Assembly (NCBI GenBank): GCA_934541105.1
Contig: CAKTDA010000002.1
Location: 62,001 to 126,000, forward strand
Length of the DNA: 64,000 nucleotides
Direction: 5' to 3'
From: an uncultured Luteitalea sp.
Lineage (GTDB): Bacteria > Acidobacteriota > Vicinamibacteria > Vicinamibacterales > Vicinamibacteraceae
The notes below the pieces were generated by a model. It had not been told where the DNA came from, ran no database searches, and worked only from the letters and a program-made list of their open reading frames with translations. Positions 34,749 to 43,567 of the stretch are shown one piece after another. Each line of letters begins with the position of its first letter. Position 1 is the first letter of the stretch. Made by a program: the position numbers and the translations under genes.

Positions 34749-37127
34749 TTGAGCTGGGTCTTCTCGCCGGGTGATGTCCTCGGCCACTACCGCGTCATCG
34801 CCCCACTCGGCGCGGGCGGCATGGGTCAGGTGTTCCTTGCCGAGGACGCGCGCCTGGGGCGCAAGCTGGCACTGAAGGTGCTGGCCCCGCAGAGCTTTGC
34901 CTCGGCGGAGCTCGTCGAGCGCTTCGACCGTGAGGCGCGGAGCGTGTCGGCGCTCAACCACCCGAACATCATCACGATGTACGACACGGGCCAGATCGGG
35001 GGCACGCGCTTCATCGCCACCGAGTTCATCGAGGGCCGCACGCTGCGCGCGCTGCTCGCGCGCGGGCGGCTCGACGTCGCCCGGTCGCTCGAGATCGCGG
35101 CGCAGGTCGCACAGGCGCTGATGGCCGCGCACGCGGCAGGCGTCGTCCACCGGGACCTGAAGCCCGAGAACGTGATGCTGCGGCACGACGGCTACGTGAA
35201 GGTCCTCGACTTCGGCCTCGCCAAGGTGAGCGGGATCGCCGGTGCGGCAGGCGGCGAGGCCGGGGCCACGCTCGAGACCGCCGCGGGCATCGTGATGGGC
35301 ACGGTGCGCTACATGGCGCCGGAGCAGGCGCGGGGCGAGGACAGCGATGCCCGGACGGACCTGTTCGCGCTCGGCGTGGTGCTCTACGAGATGCTCGCGG
35401 GCACGACGCCGTTCACGGGTGCGACGGCAGCCGACGTGATCGGCGCGCTCCTGCACGTGGATCCGCGTCCGATTCCGGACGTGCCCGCTGGCGTCAATCG
35501 CCTGGTGGGGATGACCCTGCACAAGGATCGCGCCCGGCGGTACCAGTCAGCCGAGCGCCTGCTCGAAGCCATCCGCGTCGCCCAGCGCGCCCTCGAACCT
35601 CGACTGGCCGCCGCCACGCTCGTGATGCCGGCCGCATCGGCTGCCTCGGTACCGGACGTGGCGGCCGCTGTGCTCACGCCCGCCATGCAGCCGACCGAGC
35701 GGACGATCACGCCACGGCGGCGCCACGGGCGTCGCGTCCCTCGTTCGCTTGCCGTGCTGCCGATCGACGCCGATCGCGCCCACGCCGACCATGGCTACAT
35801 CGCGGAGGGACTGACCGAGAGCCTGATCAACAGCCTGTCGCAGATGCCGCGGCTCCGGGTCATGGCGCGCAGCACCGTCTTCCGCTGCCATACCGACACC
35901 GAGGATCCCCAGGCGATCGGGCGCGCACTCGGCGTGCAGGCCGTCCTCACGGGGCGGCTGACGCAGCGCGGCGAGACGTTTGCCGTGAGCGTGGCGCTCA
36001 TCGACGTCGAGGACGGGTCTCAACTCTGGGGCACCATCCTCCATCGCGCCTCGCGCGACCTGATCACGCTGCAGGCCGACATCGCGCGGGAGTTGACGGC
36101 CGCACTGAGCGTGCGGCTCACGCGCGAGCAGCGGCACCGCCTGTCGATACGCCACACGGCGAACGCCTCGGCCTATCGCCTGTACCTGCGCGCGCGGTAC
36201 CTGTGCAACCAGCGCACGCGGCCCGCCCTCGAGGAGGCGCAGGCGCTCCTCGAACGGGCCGTGACCGACGACCCCGACTACGCACTCGCTCACGCTGCAC
36301 TCGCCGACTGCTGCTCGCTGCTGGCCGTGAGCCTCCGCCCCACGTCGAGCGGCCCGACGATCCGGAAGGCCCGGGACGCCGCGTTCAAGGCCCTGGCGCT
36401 CGACGACGACCTCGCGGAAGGGCATGCGTCGCTCGCCTTCATCGCGTTCCGGTTCGACTGGGACTGGTCGCGGGCCGAGGCCGAGTTCGGCCGGGCGCTG
36501 GCACTCAACCCCGGGCACGCGCCCTCGCGGCAATGGCACGCGATGTTCCTGGCGGCTCGCTCGCGGATCGACGAGGCGCTTGCCGAGATGCGCGGTGCGC
36601 TCGAACTCGACCCGTTGTCGCTCGTCGTGCAGACGGGCATCGGACGCCTCCTGCACTTCGCACGCCGGTTCGAGGACGCGACCACGCAGTACGAACACGT
36701 GCTGCAGACGAACCCGTCGTTCGGGCAGGCGCACCTCGACCTCGCGTTGACGCACCTCGCGACCGGCGCACTCGCGCCTGCCCGCGACAACCTCGAGCGC
36801 GCGGAGCAGCTGATGGGCCGCGTCTCGACGATCATGGTGGTGCGCGGCGTCTGCGCCACGCGGGAGGGCCACACCGACGAGGCGCGCGGCATCCTGGCCG
36901 AGCTCCAGTCGTGGTCCGGGCGGAACGACACCGGCATCGGCGACGTCGCCTGCCTCGCGGCTGAACTCGGCGACTGGGGCCTCGCGCTCCCGCGGCTGCG
37001 GGATGCCTGTGCCATGCGTGCGGCGTTCATCGCCTACGTGGACGTCGAGCCGATCATGTCGCCGCTGCTCGAACACCCCGAATCGCGGGCACTGCTGCAG
37101 CCGTACGGCTTCGCGCGCGATCGCTGA
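34749..37127 (+). CDS. Ser/Thr protein kinase with TolB-like and TPR regions
   Basis: 792 residues from TTG 34749; the frame is closed just upstream and GGAG lies 9 nt before the TTG. Residues ~10-280 are a Hanks-type kinase: GAGGMG near 21, catalytic Lys in ALKVL near 43, HRDLKPEN near 133, DFG near 154, APE near 190. No transmembrane segment is obvious. Residues ~330-460 resemble the TolB-like domain of adenylate-cyclase/TPR proteins (SLAVLPIDADR, GLTESLINSLSQ, LTGRLTQRGETFAVSVALID). TPR repeats fill ~480-780. Likely a cytoplasmic kinase whose TPR part selects partners. Confidence 0.92.
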   Translation: MSWVFSPGDVLGHYRVIAPLGAGGMGQVFLAEDARLGRKLALKVLAPQSFASAELVERFDREARSVSALNHPNIITMYDTGQIGGTRFIATEFIEGRTLRALLARGRLDVARSLEIAAQVAQALMAAHAAGVVHRDLKPENVMLRHDGYVKVLDFGLAKVSGIAGAAGGEAGATLETAAGIVMGTVRYMAPEQARGEDSDARTDLFALGVVLYEMLAGTTPFTGATAADVIGALLHVDPRPIPDVPAGVNRLVGMTLHKDRARRYQSAERLLEAIRVAQRALEPRLAAATLVMPAASAASVPDVAAAVLTPAMQPTERTITPRRRHGRRVPRSLAVLPIDADRAHADHGYIAEGLTESLINSLSQMPRLRVMARSTVFRCHTDTEDPQAIGRALGVQAVLTGRLTQRGETFAVSVALIDVEDGSQLWGTILHRASRDLITLQADIARELTAALSVRLTREQRHRLSIRHTANASAYRLYLRARYLCNQRTRPALEEAQALLERAVTDDPDYALAHAALADCCSLLAVSLRPTSSGPTIRKARDAAFKALALDDDLAEGHASLAFIAFRFDWDWSRAEAEFGRALALNPGHAPSRQWHAMFLAARSRIDEALAEMRGALELDPLSLVVQTGIGRLLHFARRFEDATTQYEHVLQTNPSFGQAHLDLALTHLATGALAPARDNLERAEQLMGRVSTIMVVRGVCATREGHTDEARGILAELQSWSGRNDTGIGDVACLAAELGDWGLALPRLRDACAMRAAFIAYVDVEPIMSPLLEHPESRALLQPYGFARDR

Positions 37128-37153
37128 CACCGGTCCGACGGCCGGCCTACAAT
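37124..37153 (+). promoter_or_regulatory. Promoter of the 2Fe-2S gene
   Basis: CTGACA (37124-37129), an 18-bp spacer and TACAAT (37148-37153). The ATG at 37160 is only 6 nt after the -10, so the transcript should be leaderless. The -35 includes the kinase stop codon. Confidence 0.5.
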
Positions 37154-37159
37154 CTGGCG

Positions 37160-37633
37160 ATGCGATACGCGCTGCGGGTCAACGGCGCGCGGCACGAGGT
37201 CGAGGCCGAGCCGACCGAGACGCTCCTGTCGGTGCTCCGCGATCGGCTCGGGCTCACGGGATCGAAGTACGGCTGCGGCGAAGGCCAGTGCGGCGCGTGC
37301 ACGGTGCTGCTCGGCACGCGCGCCGTGCATGCGTGCGTCACCCGCGTGTCGGCAGTCGCCGATGCCGACGTCACGACAATCGAGGGTCTTGCCGGGGCCG
37401 GCACGCTCCATCCCGTGCAGCAGGCGTTCCTCGACGTCGAGGCGTTCCAGTGCGGCTACTGCACGCCGGGCATGATCATGGCGGCCGTCGCGCTGCTCCG
37501 GACGACGCCGTCACCATCAGATGACGACATCATCCGCGCGATGAACCGCAACATCTGCCGCTGCGGCACCTATCCCCGCATCGTGCAGGCCATCCACGCT
37601 GCCGCAGGCCAGATGCGGCAGCCCGGTCGCTGA
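37160..37633 (+). CDS. Orphan (2Fe-2S) subunit of a xanthine-oxidase/CoxS-type hydroxylase
   Basis: 157 residues. GCGEGQCGACTVLL with a preceding and a following Cys is the plant-type [2Fe-2S] site; QCGYCTPGMI and NICRCGTYPRI are the second cluster of the helical domain. This two-cluster layout is the small electron-transfer subunit of molybdenum hydroxylases (IorA/CoxS type). The large Mo-binding and FAD subunits are not adjacent: the next gene is convergent and unrelated. It must partner with a distant subunit or be a relic. Confidence 0.92.
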   Translation: MRYALRVNGARHEVEAEPTETLLSVLRDRLGLTGSKYGCGEGQCGACTVLLGTRAVHACVTRVSAVADADVTTIEGLAGAGTLHPVQQAFLDVEAFQCGYCTPGMIMAAVALLRTTPSPSDDDIIRAMNRNICRCGTYPRIVQAIHAAAGQMRQPGR

Positions 37634-37642
37634 CGCCAGCCC

Positions 37643-38785
37643 TCAGGGCAGGCGCTTCACGAAGACGTTCGCGAACTCCACCTGCCCGCCGACGGGCACG
37701 AGCGCAATCGGGCCGGATGCAGTGCCATCGATCGGCACGCCGTCGAGCACGATGGTGCCGTTGATCGTCACTGTGCGCCGCCCGCGCTCCCGCCGCTCCA
37801 CGACCCGATTCCATTGCCCGGTCGGACGCGTGTGCGCGGACGGCACCGACGCGATCGTCACGCCGACGCCGGGCCCTTGGGCCGGTGCCGCCAGCGGCTC
37901 GGCGAGCGTGCGCCCCTCGCCCGCGTGGCGCCAGTCGGCGATCACTTCGACGTCACCGTAGGACGCATCCGACACCAGCGGCTCCCCCGTGGTGGTCCCG
38001 TCGAACGCGATCCGCCAGTCGTGGGTCCTCCAGTTCGTGCCACCGGCCGGCAGCTTCCATCCGGTGAAGCTCTTGCCGTCGTAGAGCGAGACGTGCCCGG
38101 CGTCGGCGGTCGCAACCTGCGCGGCGGGCAGCTCTCCCCGCGAGGGCAGCTCGCGGATGCGGATGTTGCGGAACAGCACCGGTGCGCCCTCGGACTCGAG
38201 CGCGATGTAGCCCTTGCGCGGCGAGATGTCGTACCCGCCAGACACCTCCTTGCCGTTCACCGCAAGCTTCAGGGTGCCGTTGTCTGCCGTGATGCGGTAG
38301 TGGTTCCACTCGCCGGGGCCCTTGGCGCGGTGTTCGCTCGGCAGGCTCCGCATCGAACCCCTCGGGTGCGGACGGTCCGGCGTGAGCACGGCGCCGTGGA
38401 TGGCGAACACGTCGCCGTGGCTCGTGTACGTCTCGGAGTTGCGGCCGTCGAGCACCTGCACCTCGATGGCCCTGAGGAACGGCTGCCCGCGTGCCGGCAG
38501 CGCGTCGGCCCAGACGAACACGCCGGCGTTGCCCTTCGGCTGCACGTGCTGGTACTCCAGCTCCAGCACGAAGTTCTCGTACATCCGCGGCGTGCGGATC
38601 TCGCAGATCGGCACGCCCGTCACCGAGATGACGCCATCCCGCACGCCGAACGTATCAGGCGCGCAGTTGATGTTCACCCAGCCGTCGAGCGACCTGCCGT
38701 CGAAGAGCGACACGAACCCGTTGTCCTGCGCCGCGACACCCACCGGCAGCATCGCGAGCACCAACCCACCCACAAGCATTCGCAT
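37643..38785 (-). CDS. Secreted protein with two DUF1080 (3-keto-disaccharide hydrolase-like) domains
   Basis: 380 residues from ATG 38785. Signal peptide MLVGGLVLAMLPVGVAAQ. Two concanavalin-like DUF1080 domains: the first from FVSLFDGRSLDGWV to FRNIRIRELP (~23-215), the second from HVSLYDGKSFTGWKLP (~228-378). The first has the full FDG..GW pattern and the RAIEVQVLDG strand; the second is shorter. DUF1080 proteins cleave 3-keto-glycosides or bind glycans. A TAGACT box lies 8 nt upstream of the ATG, so it is probably leaderless. Confidence 0.88.
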   Translation of the reverse strand: MRMLVGGLVLAMLPVGVAAQDNGFVSLFDGRSLDGWVNINCAPDTFGVRDGVISVTGVPICEIRTPRMYENFVLELEYQHVQPKGNAGVFVWADALPARGQPFLRAIEVQVLDGRNSETYTSHGDVFAIHGAVLTPDRPHPRGSMRSLPSEHRAKGPGEWNHYRITADNGTLKLAVNGKEVSGGYDISPRKGYIALESEGAPVLFRNIRIRELPSRGELPAAQVATADAGHVSLYDGKSFTGWKLPAGGTNWRTHDWRIAFDGTTTGEPLVSDASYGDVEVIADWRHAGEGRTLAEPLAAPAQGPGVGVTIASVPSAHTRPTGQWNRVVERRERGRRTVTINGTIVLDGVPIDGTASGPIALVPVGGQVEFANVFVKRLP

Positions 38786-38857
38786 GGGTACGCAGTCTAC
38801 CCTTCGACGCGCCCGCGCGCAGGGACGTCCCGTCGGCCTGCCCTGCATCGCGCGGCG

Positions 38858-39802
38858 TCAGCCGCCGGACGCCCCTGCCATCTCCGAGCGGAGCAGCGGC
38901 GGCACGAAGCCGCTCAGGTACTGCACGAGATACGGATCCGTCGTCGTGCGCATGGCCTCGACGCCCCCGCGGAAGTAGACGACGCCGTCCTTCAGCACGA
39001 TGAACTCCGCCTCCGCGCACTTGCTCTCGTCGGCCGGCTCGATCACGACGTGCCCATCGCGCATGACGGCCTTGTGGGTCGCGATGTAGAACGCGTCTTC
39101 GAGCTGGTGAGTGACGAGGACGGCCGTGACCCCTTCGAGGTCGCGCAGCTTGATGATCTCGGCGTCGATGGCCTTTGCGGTGATGGGGTCGAGGCCGGAC
39201 GTCGGCTCGTCGAAGAGCAGCAGTTGCGGCCGCGCCGCCATGGCCCTGGCAATGGCGACACGGCGCCGCTGCCCGCCCGAGAGCTGCGACGGCATGCGAT
39301 CGGCATGCTCGCCGAGACCGACGAACCCGAGCACCTCCTGCACGCGCGCCGCGACATCCGCGGCCGGCATGTCCGATTCCTGATCGAGCTTGTAGCCGAC
39401 GTTCTCGCCGACGGTCAGTGAGTCGAACAGCGCGGATTCCTGGAACAGCATGCCGATGCCATCGCGCACGCGCATCAGCTCCGCCTCGGACGCATCGTCA
39501 ACGCGCTGCCCGTTCACGTGCACGGTGCCGCAATCGGGACGCATGAGGCCCAGGATCATCTTCAGCAGGATCGACTTCCCGGATCCACTGGCGCCAATGA
39601 TGATCACCATGCGCCCGTGCGGCACGGTGAAGCTGACATTGCGCAGCACCAGTGTGTCGTCGAAGATCTTGCCGATGTTCGAGAAGCGCACGGCGGGCTC
39701 GTCGTCGCGCGGCGACTCACTCGCCGTCTCGCCGCTTCCCCCGGCCACGCGCGGCGGCGCCCACGGAGACCATGTCGTCGACCGCTGCAACCATCTGACC
39801 AT
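38858..39802 (-). CDS. ABC transporter ATP-binding protein, MlaF-like
   Basis: 314 residues from ATG 39802. The first ~35 residues are non-conserved. Walker A is GASGSGKS, the Q-loop lies in MLFQESALFDSLTVGENVGY, the signature is LSGGQRRRVAIARA, Walker B is LLLFDEPTSGLDP, and the H-loop THQ. The LFDSLTV segment is characteristic of MlaF/TTG2A ATPases for lipid transport. No MlaE permease or MCE protein is adjacent, so partners must be elsewhere. The C-terminal ~50-residue extension is atypical. Confidence 0.88.
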   Translation of the reverse strand: MVRWLQRSTTWSPWAPPRVAGGSGETASESPRDDEPAVRFSNIGKIFDDTLVLRNVSFTVPHGRMVIIIGASGSGKSILLKMILGLMRPDCGTVHVNGQRVDDASEAELMRVRDGIGMLFQESALFDSLTVGENVGYKLDQESDMPAADVAARVQEVLGFVGLGEHADRMPSQLSGGQRRRVAIARAMAARPQLLLFDEPTSGLDPITAKAIDAEIIKLRDLEGVTAVLVTHQLEDAFYIATHKAVMRDGHVVIEPADESKCAEAEFIVLKDGVVYFRGGVEAMRTTTDPYLVQYLSGFVPPLLRSEMAGASGG

Positions 39803-39858
39803 CGTCGCCCTCCGAAGCCTGCCTCATTCTCTCGCGAACGGGGATCCGCCGTGAGGCT

Positions 39859-40770
39859 CTACCGCTTCACGGCCCAGCGCAGCTTCGCCGCGGCGGCACG
39901 CCGGTTGGCGAACGTCTCGTCCTTCGCGGAGCGGACGACGGCTCGCGAGATCGCGCCATACACACCCTCGCGCCAGCCGGTCCTGAATGCCTGCTTCACG
40001 CGTCGATCCTCGCCCGAGTGAAACGTCAGCACGACGACCCGTCCGCCGGGCGCGAGGCACGCCGGCAGCGCGCGGAGCAGGCCATCGAGCGCGGCGAGTT
40101 CGTCGTTGACGAGGATGCGCAGGGCCTGGAACGTGCGCCGCACCGACATCTTCGATGCCGCCTTCGTGATGCCGGGGACATGCTCGGCGAGTGACCGGCG
40201 TACGAGCCGATCGAGCGCGTGCGTCGTGGGCACCGGCTGGCGCGCGAGCGCCGCGGCAATCGTCGCGGCATGCGGTTCGTCCGCGTAGTCGGCGAGGACG
40301 CGTACGAGCGACGCCTCGTCGAGCCGCGACAGCCGCTGCGCCGCGGGCTCACCGGTCGTCGGATCCATGCGGAGGTCAAGTGGCCCGTGGTGCCTGTAGG
40401 AGAAGCCGCGATCGGGCGTGTCGTGCTGCATCGCCGACACGCCGAGGTCCACGAGGATGCCGTCGGCAGCTGCGATGCCCGCTTCCCCGAGCACCGCGGG
40501 CAGGTCAGTGAAGCGTCGCCGGTGCACGTGCAGCATGTCGCCGAAGCCGGCGCCGCGGAGTCGCGCCTCGGTGCGCGGCAGTTCGATGGGGTCGACGTCG
40601 AGCCCGACGAGGCGCCCGCCCGGCCGCAGCCGCTCCAGGATGGCGCGCGCATGCCCACCGCCGCCGAGCGTGCAGTCGACAAACGTCTCACCCGGCGCCG
40701 GACGCAGGTGCGCCAGTACCTCGGCGACCATGATCGGCCGATGCGGGCCGGTGACCTCTCGACTGTCGGC

Positions 40771-40773
<3 letters not shown>
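39859..40773 (-). CDS. rsmH: 16S rRNA (cytosine(1402)-N(4))-methyltransferase
   Basis: 304 residues from ATG 40773. HRPIMVAEVL, VDCTLGGGGHARAIL (SAM motif I), LVDLGVSAMQHDTPDRGFSYR, LDLRMDP, TFQALRILVNDEL and VLTFHSGEDRRVKQAFR are the RsmH signature blocks. It methylates C1402 in the 30S P-site. The mraZ/ftsL/division cluster usually beside rsmH is absent here. The start is ambiguous because 14-bp duplications upstream create in-frame ATGs (40788). Confidence 0.96.
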
Positions 40774-40830
<57 letters not shown>

Positions 40831-40911
40831 GTATGCCCCCGGTACCCCCGTACGGGGCGCGTTCGGCGAACGCGCCGACCGTTGCCGGAAGTGTACGATC
40901 GCGCCCACACC

Positions 40912-41984
40912 ATGCAGCCGGCACACCGACTGGAGTCGCTCGACGCGTATCGCGGGCTGATCATGCTGACGCTGCTCTGCGGCGGCATCTTCCACTCGCT
41001 CGCCGGGCACCCGACATGGGGCTGGCTCGCCACCCAGAACGAGCACGTCGCGTGGGAAGGCACCACCTACTGGGACTTGATCCAGCCGGCCTTCATGTTC
41101 ATGGTCGGCGTGGCGATGCCCTTCGCGTTCGCCGCACGGACGGCCCGCGGACAGGCACGCACGACGCAGGGCCTGCACACGTGCTGCGGCGGGCGGCGAT
41201 GCTCGTCGTGATTGGCGTCCTGCTCGATCACATCGGCGCCGACCGCGTCCAGATCGGCTTCATCCGCGTGCTGCAGCAGATCGCGTTCGGCTACGTCGTC
41301 GCGTTCCTCGTGCTCGGCCGATCGCTGCGGACGCAGGGGCTCGTCGCCGCCGGCATCCTGGTCGGCTATCAGGCGCTGTGGATGTTCAACCCGTGGAACG
41401 GCCCGGGCGGACCGTGGGCGCAGGGCGGCGAGAACATCGGCAGGGCCTTCGACATGTGGATGATCGGGCGCCACTACAGCGGCCACTACGTCGGGCTCAA
41501 CGCCGTGCCGTCGGCCGCGACGATCATCTTCGGCGTCATGGCGGGTCAGTACGTCCACGCAAGCCGCAACGCGACGCGTACCGCAATCGGGCTCGCAATC
41601 GCCGGCCTCTGCGGCATCGCGCTTGGTGCGCTCCTCGGGATCTGGTTCCCGATCATCAAGCGCATCTGGACCCCGAGCTTCACCATCTACTCGGCGGGCT
41701 GGACCACGCTGATGCTCGCGGTGTTCTACGCGACGATCGAGGTGAAGCATCGGCGCCGGTGGGCATACCCGCTCGTCGTGGTGGGCATGAACTCGATCGC
41801 GGCCTACGTGATCGGCAATGCCTTCGCCGGCTGGTTCCGCAGCGCGGCGCGCGCGTGGCTCGACCTCCTGTCGCCGGCGCTCGGGCCCACGTGGTTCCCC
41901 GTGGTGCAGCACGCCGCCTTTGCGCTGGCGGCCTGGGGCGTGCTGCTCTGGCTCTACCACCGCCGCCTGTTCTTCAAGGTGTGA
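40912..41984 (+). pseudogene. DUF5009/HGSNAT-like membrane acyltransferase, frameshifted
   Basis: Frame 1 from ATG 40912 gives MQPAHRLESLDAYRGLIMLT through DLIQPAFMFMVGVAMPFAF, then runs into TGA after GLHTCCGG. The remainder (RRAAMLVVIGVLLDH to LYHRRLFFKV) continues in the frame reached by dropping 2 nt. The break lies at ACAC (41177-41180); removing one AC restores a continuous protein of ~356 residues. Blocks match DUF5009/NagX-like sugar N-acyltransferases with ~9-10 TM helices. All downstream sequence is conserved-looking, so the lesion is recent or a sequencing error. A TACGAT box lies 12 nt before the ATG. Confidence 0.8.
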
Positions 41985-41988
41985 CGAC

Positions 41989-42810
41989 GTGACACGTATC
42001 CGATCGGGGTTCCCGCGCCTCACGGTGCGCGCGTGCGGCGCGCTCGCGGGCCTGGCGCTGCTCGCCGGCGCTGCGCAATCGCCGGTGCCTGCCGAGGCCC
42101 GGCAGTTCCACCTGTTCCTGCTCGCCGGACAGTCGAACATGGCCGGTCGCGGCCAGGTCGGGGCGCAGGATCGCGTGCCCCATCCCCGCGTGCTGATGCT
42201 CGATCGGGCCAGGTCCTGGGTCCCGGCCGTGGATCCCATGCACTTCGACAAGCCTGTGGCGGGAGTCGGACTCGGTCGCACGTTCGCCCGGCGCATCGCC
42301 GAGGAACTGCCCGACGTCACGATCGGCCTCGTGCCGGCGGCCGTCGGCGGGTCGCCAATCGACAGCTGGCAGCCCGGCGCGTACTACGAACCCACGAAGA
42401 GCCACCCCTGGGACGATGCGATTGCCCGCGCGCGAGCGGCCATGTCACGCGGGACGCTGCGCGCCATCCTCTGGCACCAGGGCGAGTCGGACGCCACCGC
42501 GGCGCTCGCGCCCGCGTACGAAGCGAAACTGGAGGCGCTCGTCGAGCGGTTCCGCAGCACCCTCGGCCAGCCTGACCTGCCGTTCATCGTCGGCGGGCTC
42601 GGGCGATTCGCGGAGAGCCCCTGGGACGAGCACCGCACGACGATCGATGCGGTGCACCGACGGCTCCCGGCTCGCGTCCCGCACACGGCGTACGTCTCGT
42701 CGGACGGCCTCACGCACGGCGGCGACAGGCTGCACTTCGACAGCGGGTCGCTCCGGACGTTCGGCGAGCGGTACGCGCGCGCGTACCGCGAACTCGTTGG
42801 TGAACGCTGA
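41989..42810 (+). CDS. Exported sialate O-acetylesterase-type (SASA/SGNH) hydrolase
   Basis: 273 residues from GTG 41989, 4 nt after the stop of the frameshifted acyltransferase. Signal peptide ACGALAGLALLAGAAQSPVPA. The catalytic Ser is in AGQSNMAG near residue 48, WHQGESDA is block III, and DGLTHGGDRLHFD supplies the Asp/His pair. These enzymes remove acetyl esters from sialic acid or from plant and bacterial polysaccharides. The adjacent acyltransferase could install such groups. Confidence 0.9.
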   Translation: MTRIRSGFPRLTVRACGALAGLALLAGAAQSPVPAEARQFHLFLLAGQSNMAGRGQVGAQDRVPHPRVLMLDRARSWVPAVDPMHFDKPVAGVGLGRTFARRIAEELPDVTIGLVPAAVGGSPIDSWQPGAYYEPTKSHPWDDAIARARAAMSRGTLRAILWHQGESDATAALAPAYEAKLEALVERFRSTLGQPDLPFIVGGLGRFAESPWDEHRTTIDAVHRRLPARVPHTAYVSSDGLTHGGDRLHFDSGSLRTFGERYARAYRELVGER

Positions 42811-42814
42811 CGCG

Positions 42815-43567
42815 TCAGCGGCGCAGCCAGTCGACGACGACCGACGTCATCGGTGGTATCGCGCCGGTGAATCGATGGTCCACGCCGGGCAGGACGACGA
42901 GATCGGGACGTCCGCCTGCCGCGGCGTGGGCATCGATCGAGTCCTGGACGGGCACGAGCTCGTCCGCATCGCCGTGGACGAGCAGCCACGGCACCTGCAC
43001 CGCGGCAGCCTGTGCCACGAGGGACCCGAGTTGCTCGGCGTCGGCCTCGAGCGCGCGATTCCACACACAACCCGGCTTGTCGAGCATCAGCCCGACGCCG
43101 TGCTCGAGATGCCCGAACGTGCGCTGCATGAACGCGTGGACGTGGAACATGCCCGCAAGCGACACGAGCGCGGTGATCCGGGGATCGACGGACGCCCGCA
43201 GCACGCCGACCGCGCCGCCCATGCTGTGACCGGCATAGATGACCCGCTCGACGCCCCACGCCGTCACGGCGTCGATGACACGGCCGAGATCCGCGGCCTC
43301 GCGCGTCGGCGTGGACTCCTCGAAGCTGCCCTCCGACGACCCGTTGCCGGCAAACGACAGCAGCAGCGACGCGGTGCCGGCGCGCGCGAGCGCGCGCGCG
43401 AGGTCGGTCTGCCACGGGCGGTCCCAGTGCGACGTCACGCCGTGGCCGACGATCACGAGCGTCTGCGGCGCGCCGGCCGGCGCCCCCGCCACGCCGCGGT
43501 AGGCGTGATCGAGACGCAGGCCCGCCATCGTCTGCAGCGGGAAGGGCAGCACGCCGGAGCCGCTCAC
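42815..43567 (-). CDS. Alpha/beta hydrolase (dienelactone/serine-esterase type)
   Basis: 250 residues from GTG 43567, overlapping the stop of the Tm-1-like gene by 4 nt. VIVGHGVTSHWDRPW is the oxyanion strand, YAGHSMGGAVG the nucleophile elbow near residue 118, HGDADELVP the Asp region and DHRF the catalytic His. No signal peptide. Its position in a tightly coupled three-gene operon suggests it acts on the same unknown metabolite. Confidence 0.88.
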   Translation of the reverse strand: MSGSGVLPFPLQTMAGLRLDHAYRGVAGAPAGAPQTLVIVGHGVTSHWDRPWQTDLARALARAGTASLLLSFAGNGSSEGSFEESTPTREAADLGRVIDAVTAWGVERVIYAGHSMGGAVGVLRASVDPRITALVSLAGMFHVHAFMQRTFGHLEHGVGLMLDKPGCVWNRALEADAEQLGSLVAQAAAVQVPWLLVHGDADELVPVQDSIDAHAAAGGRPDLVVLPGVDHRFTGAIPPMTSVVVDWLRR

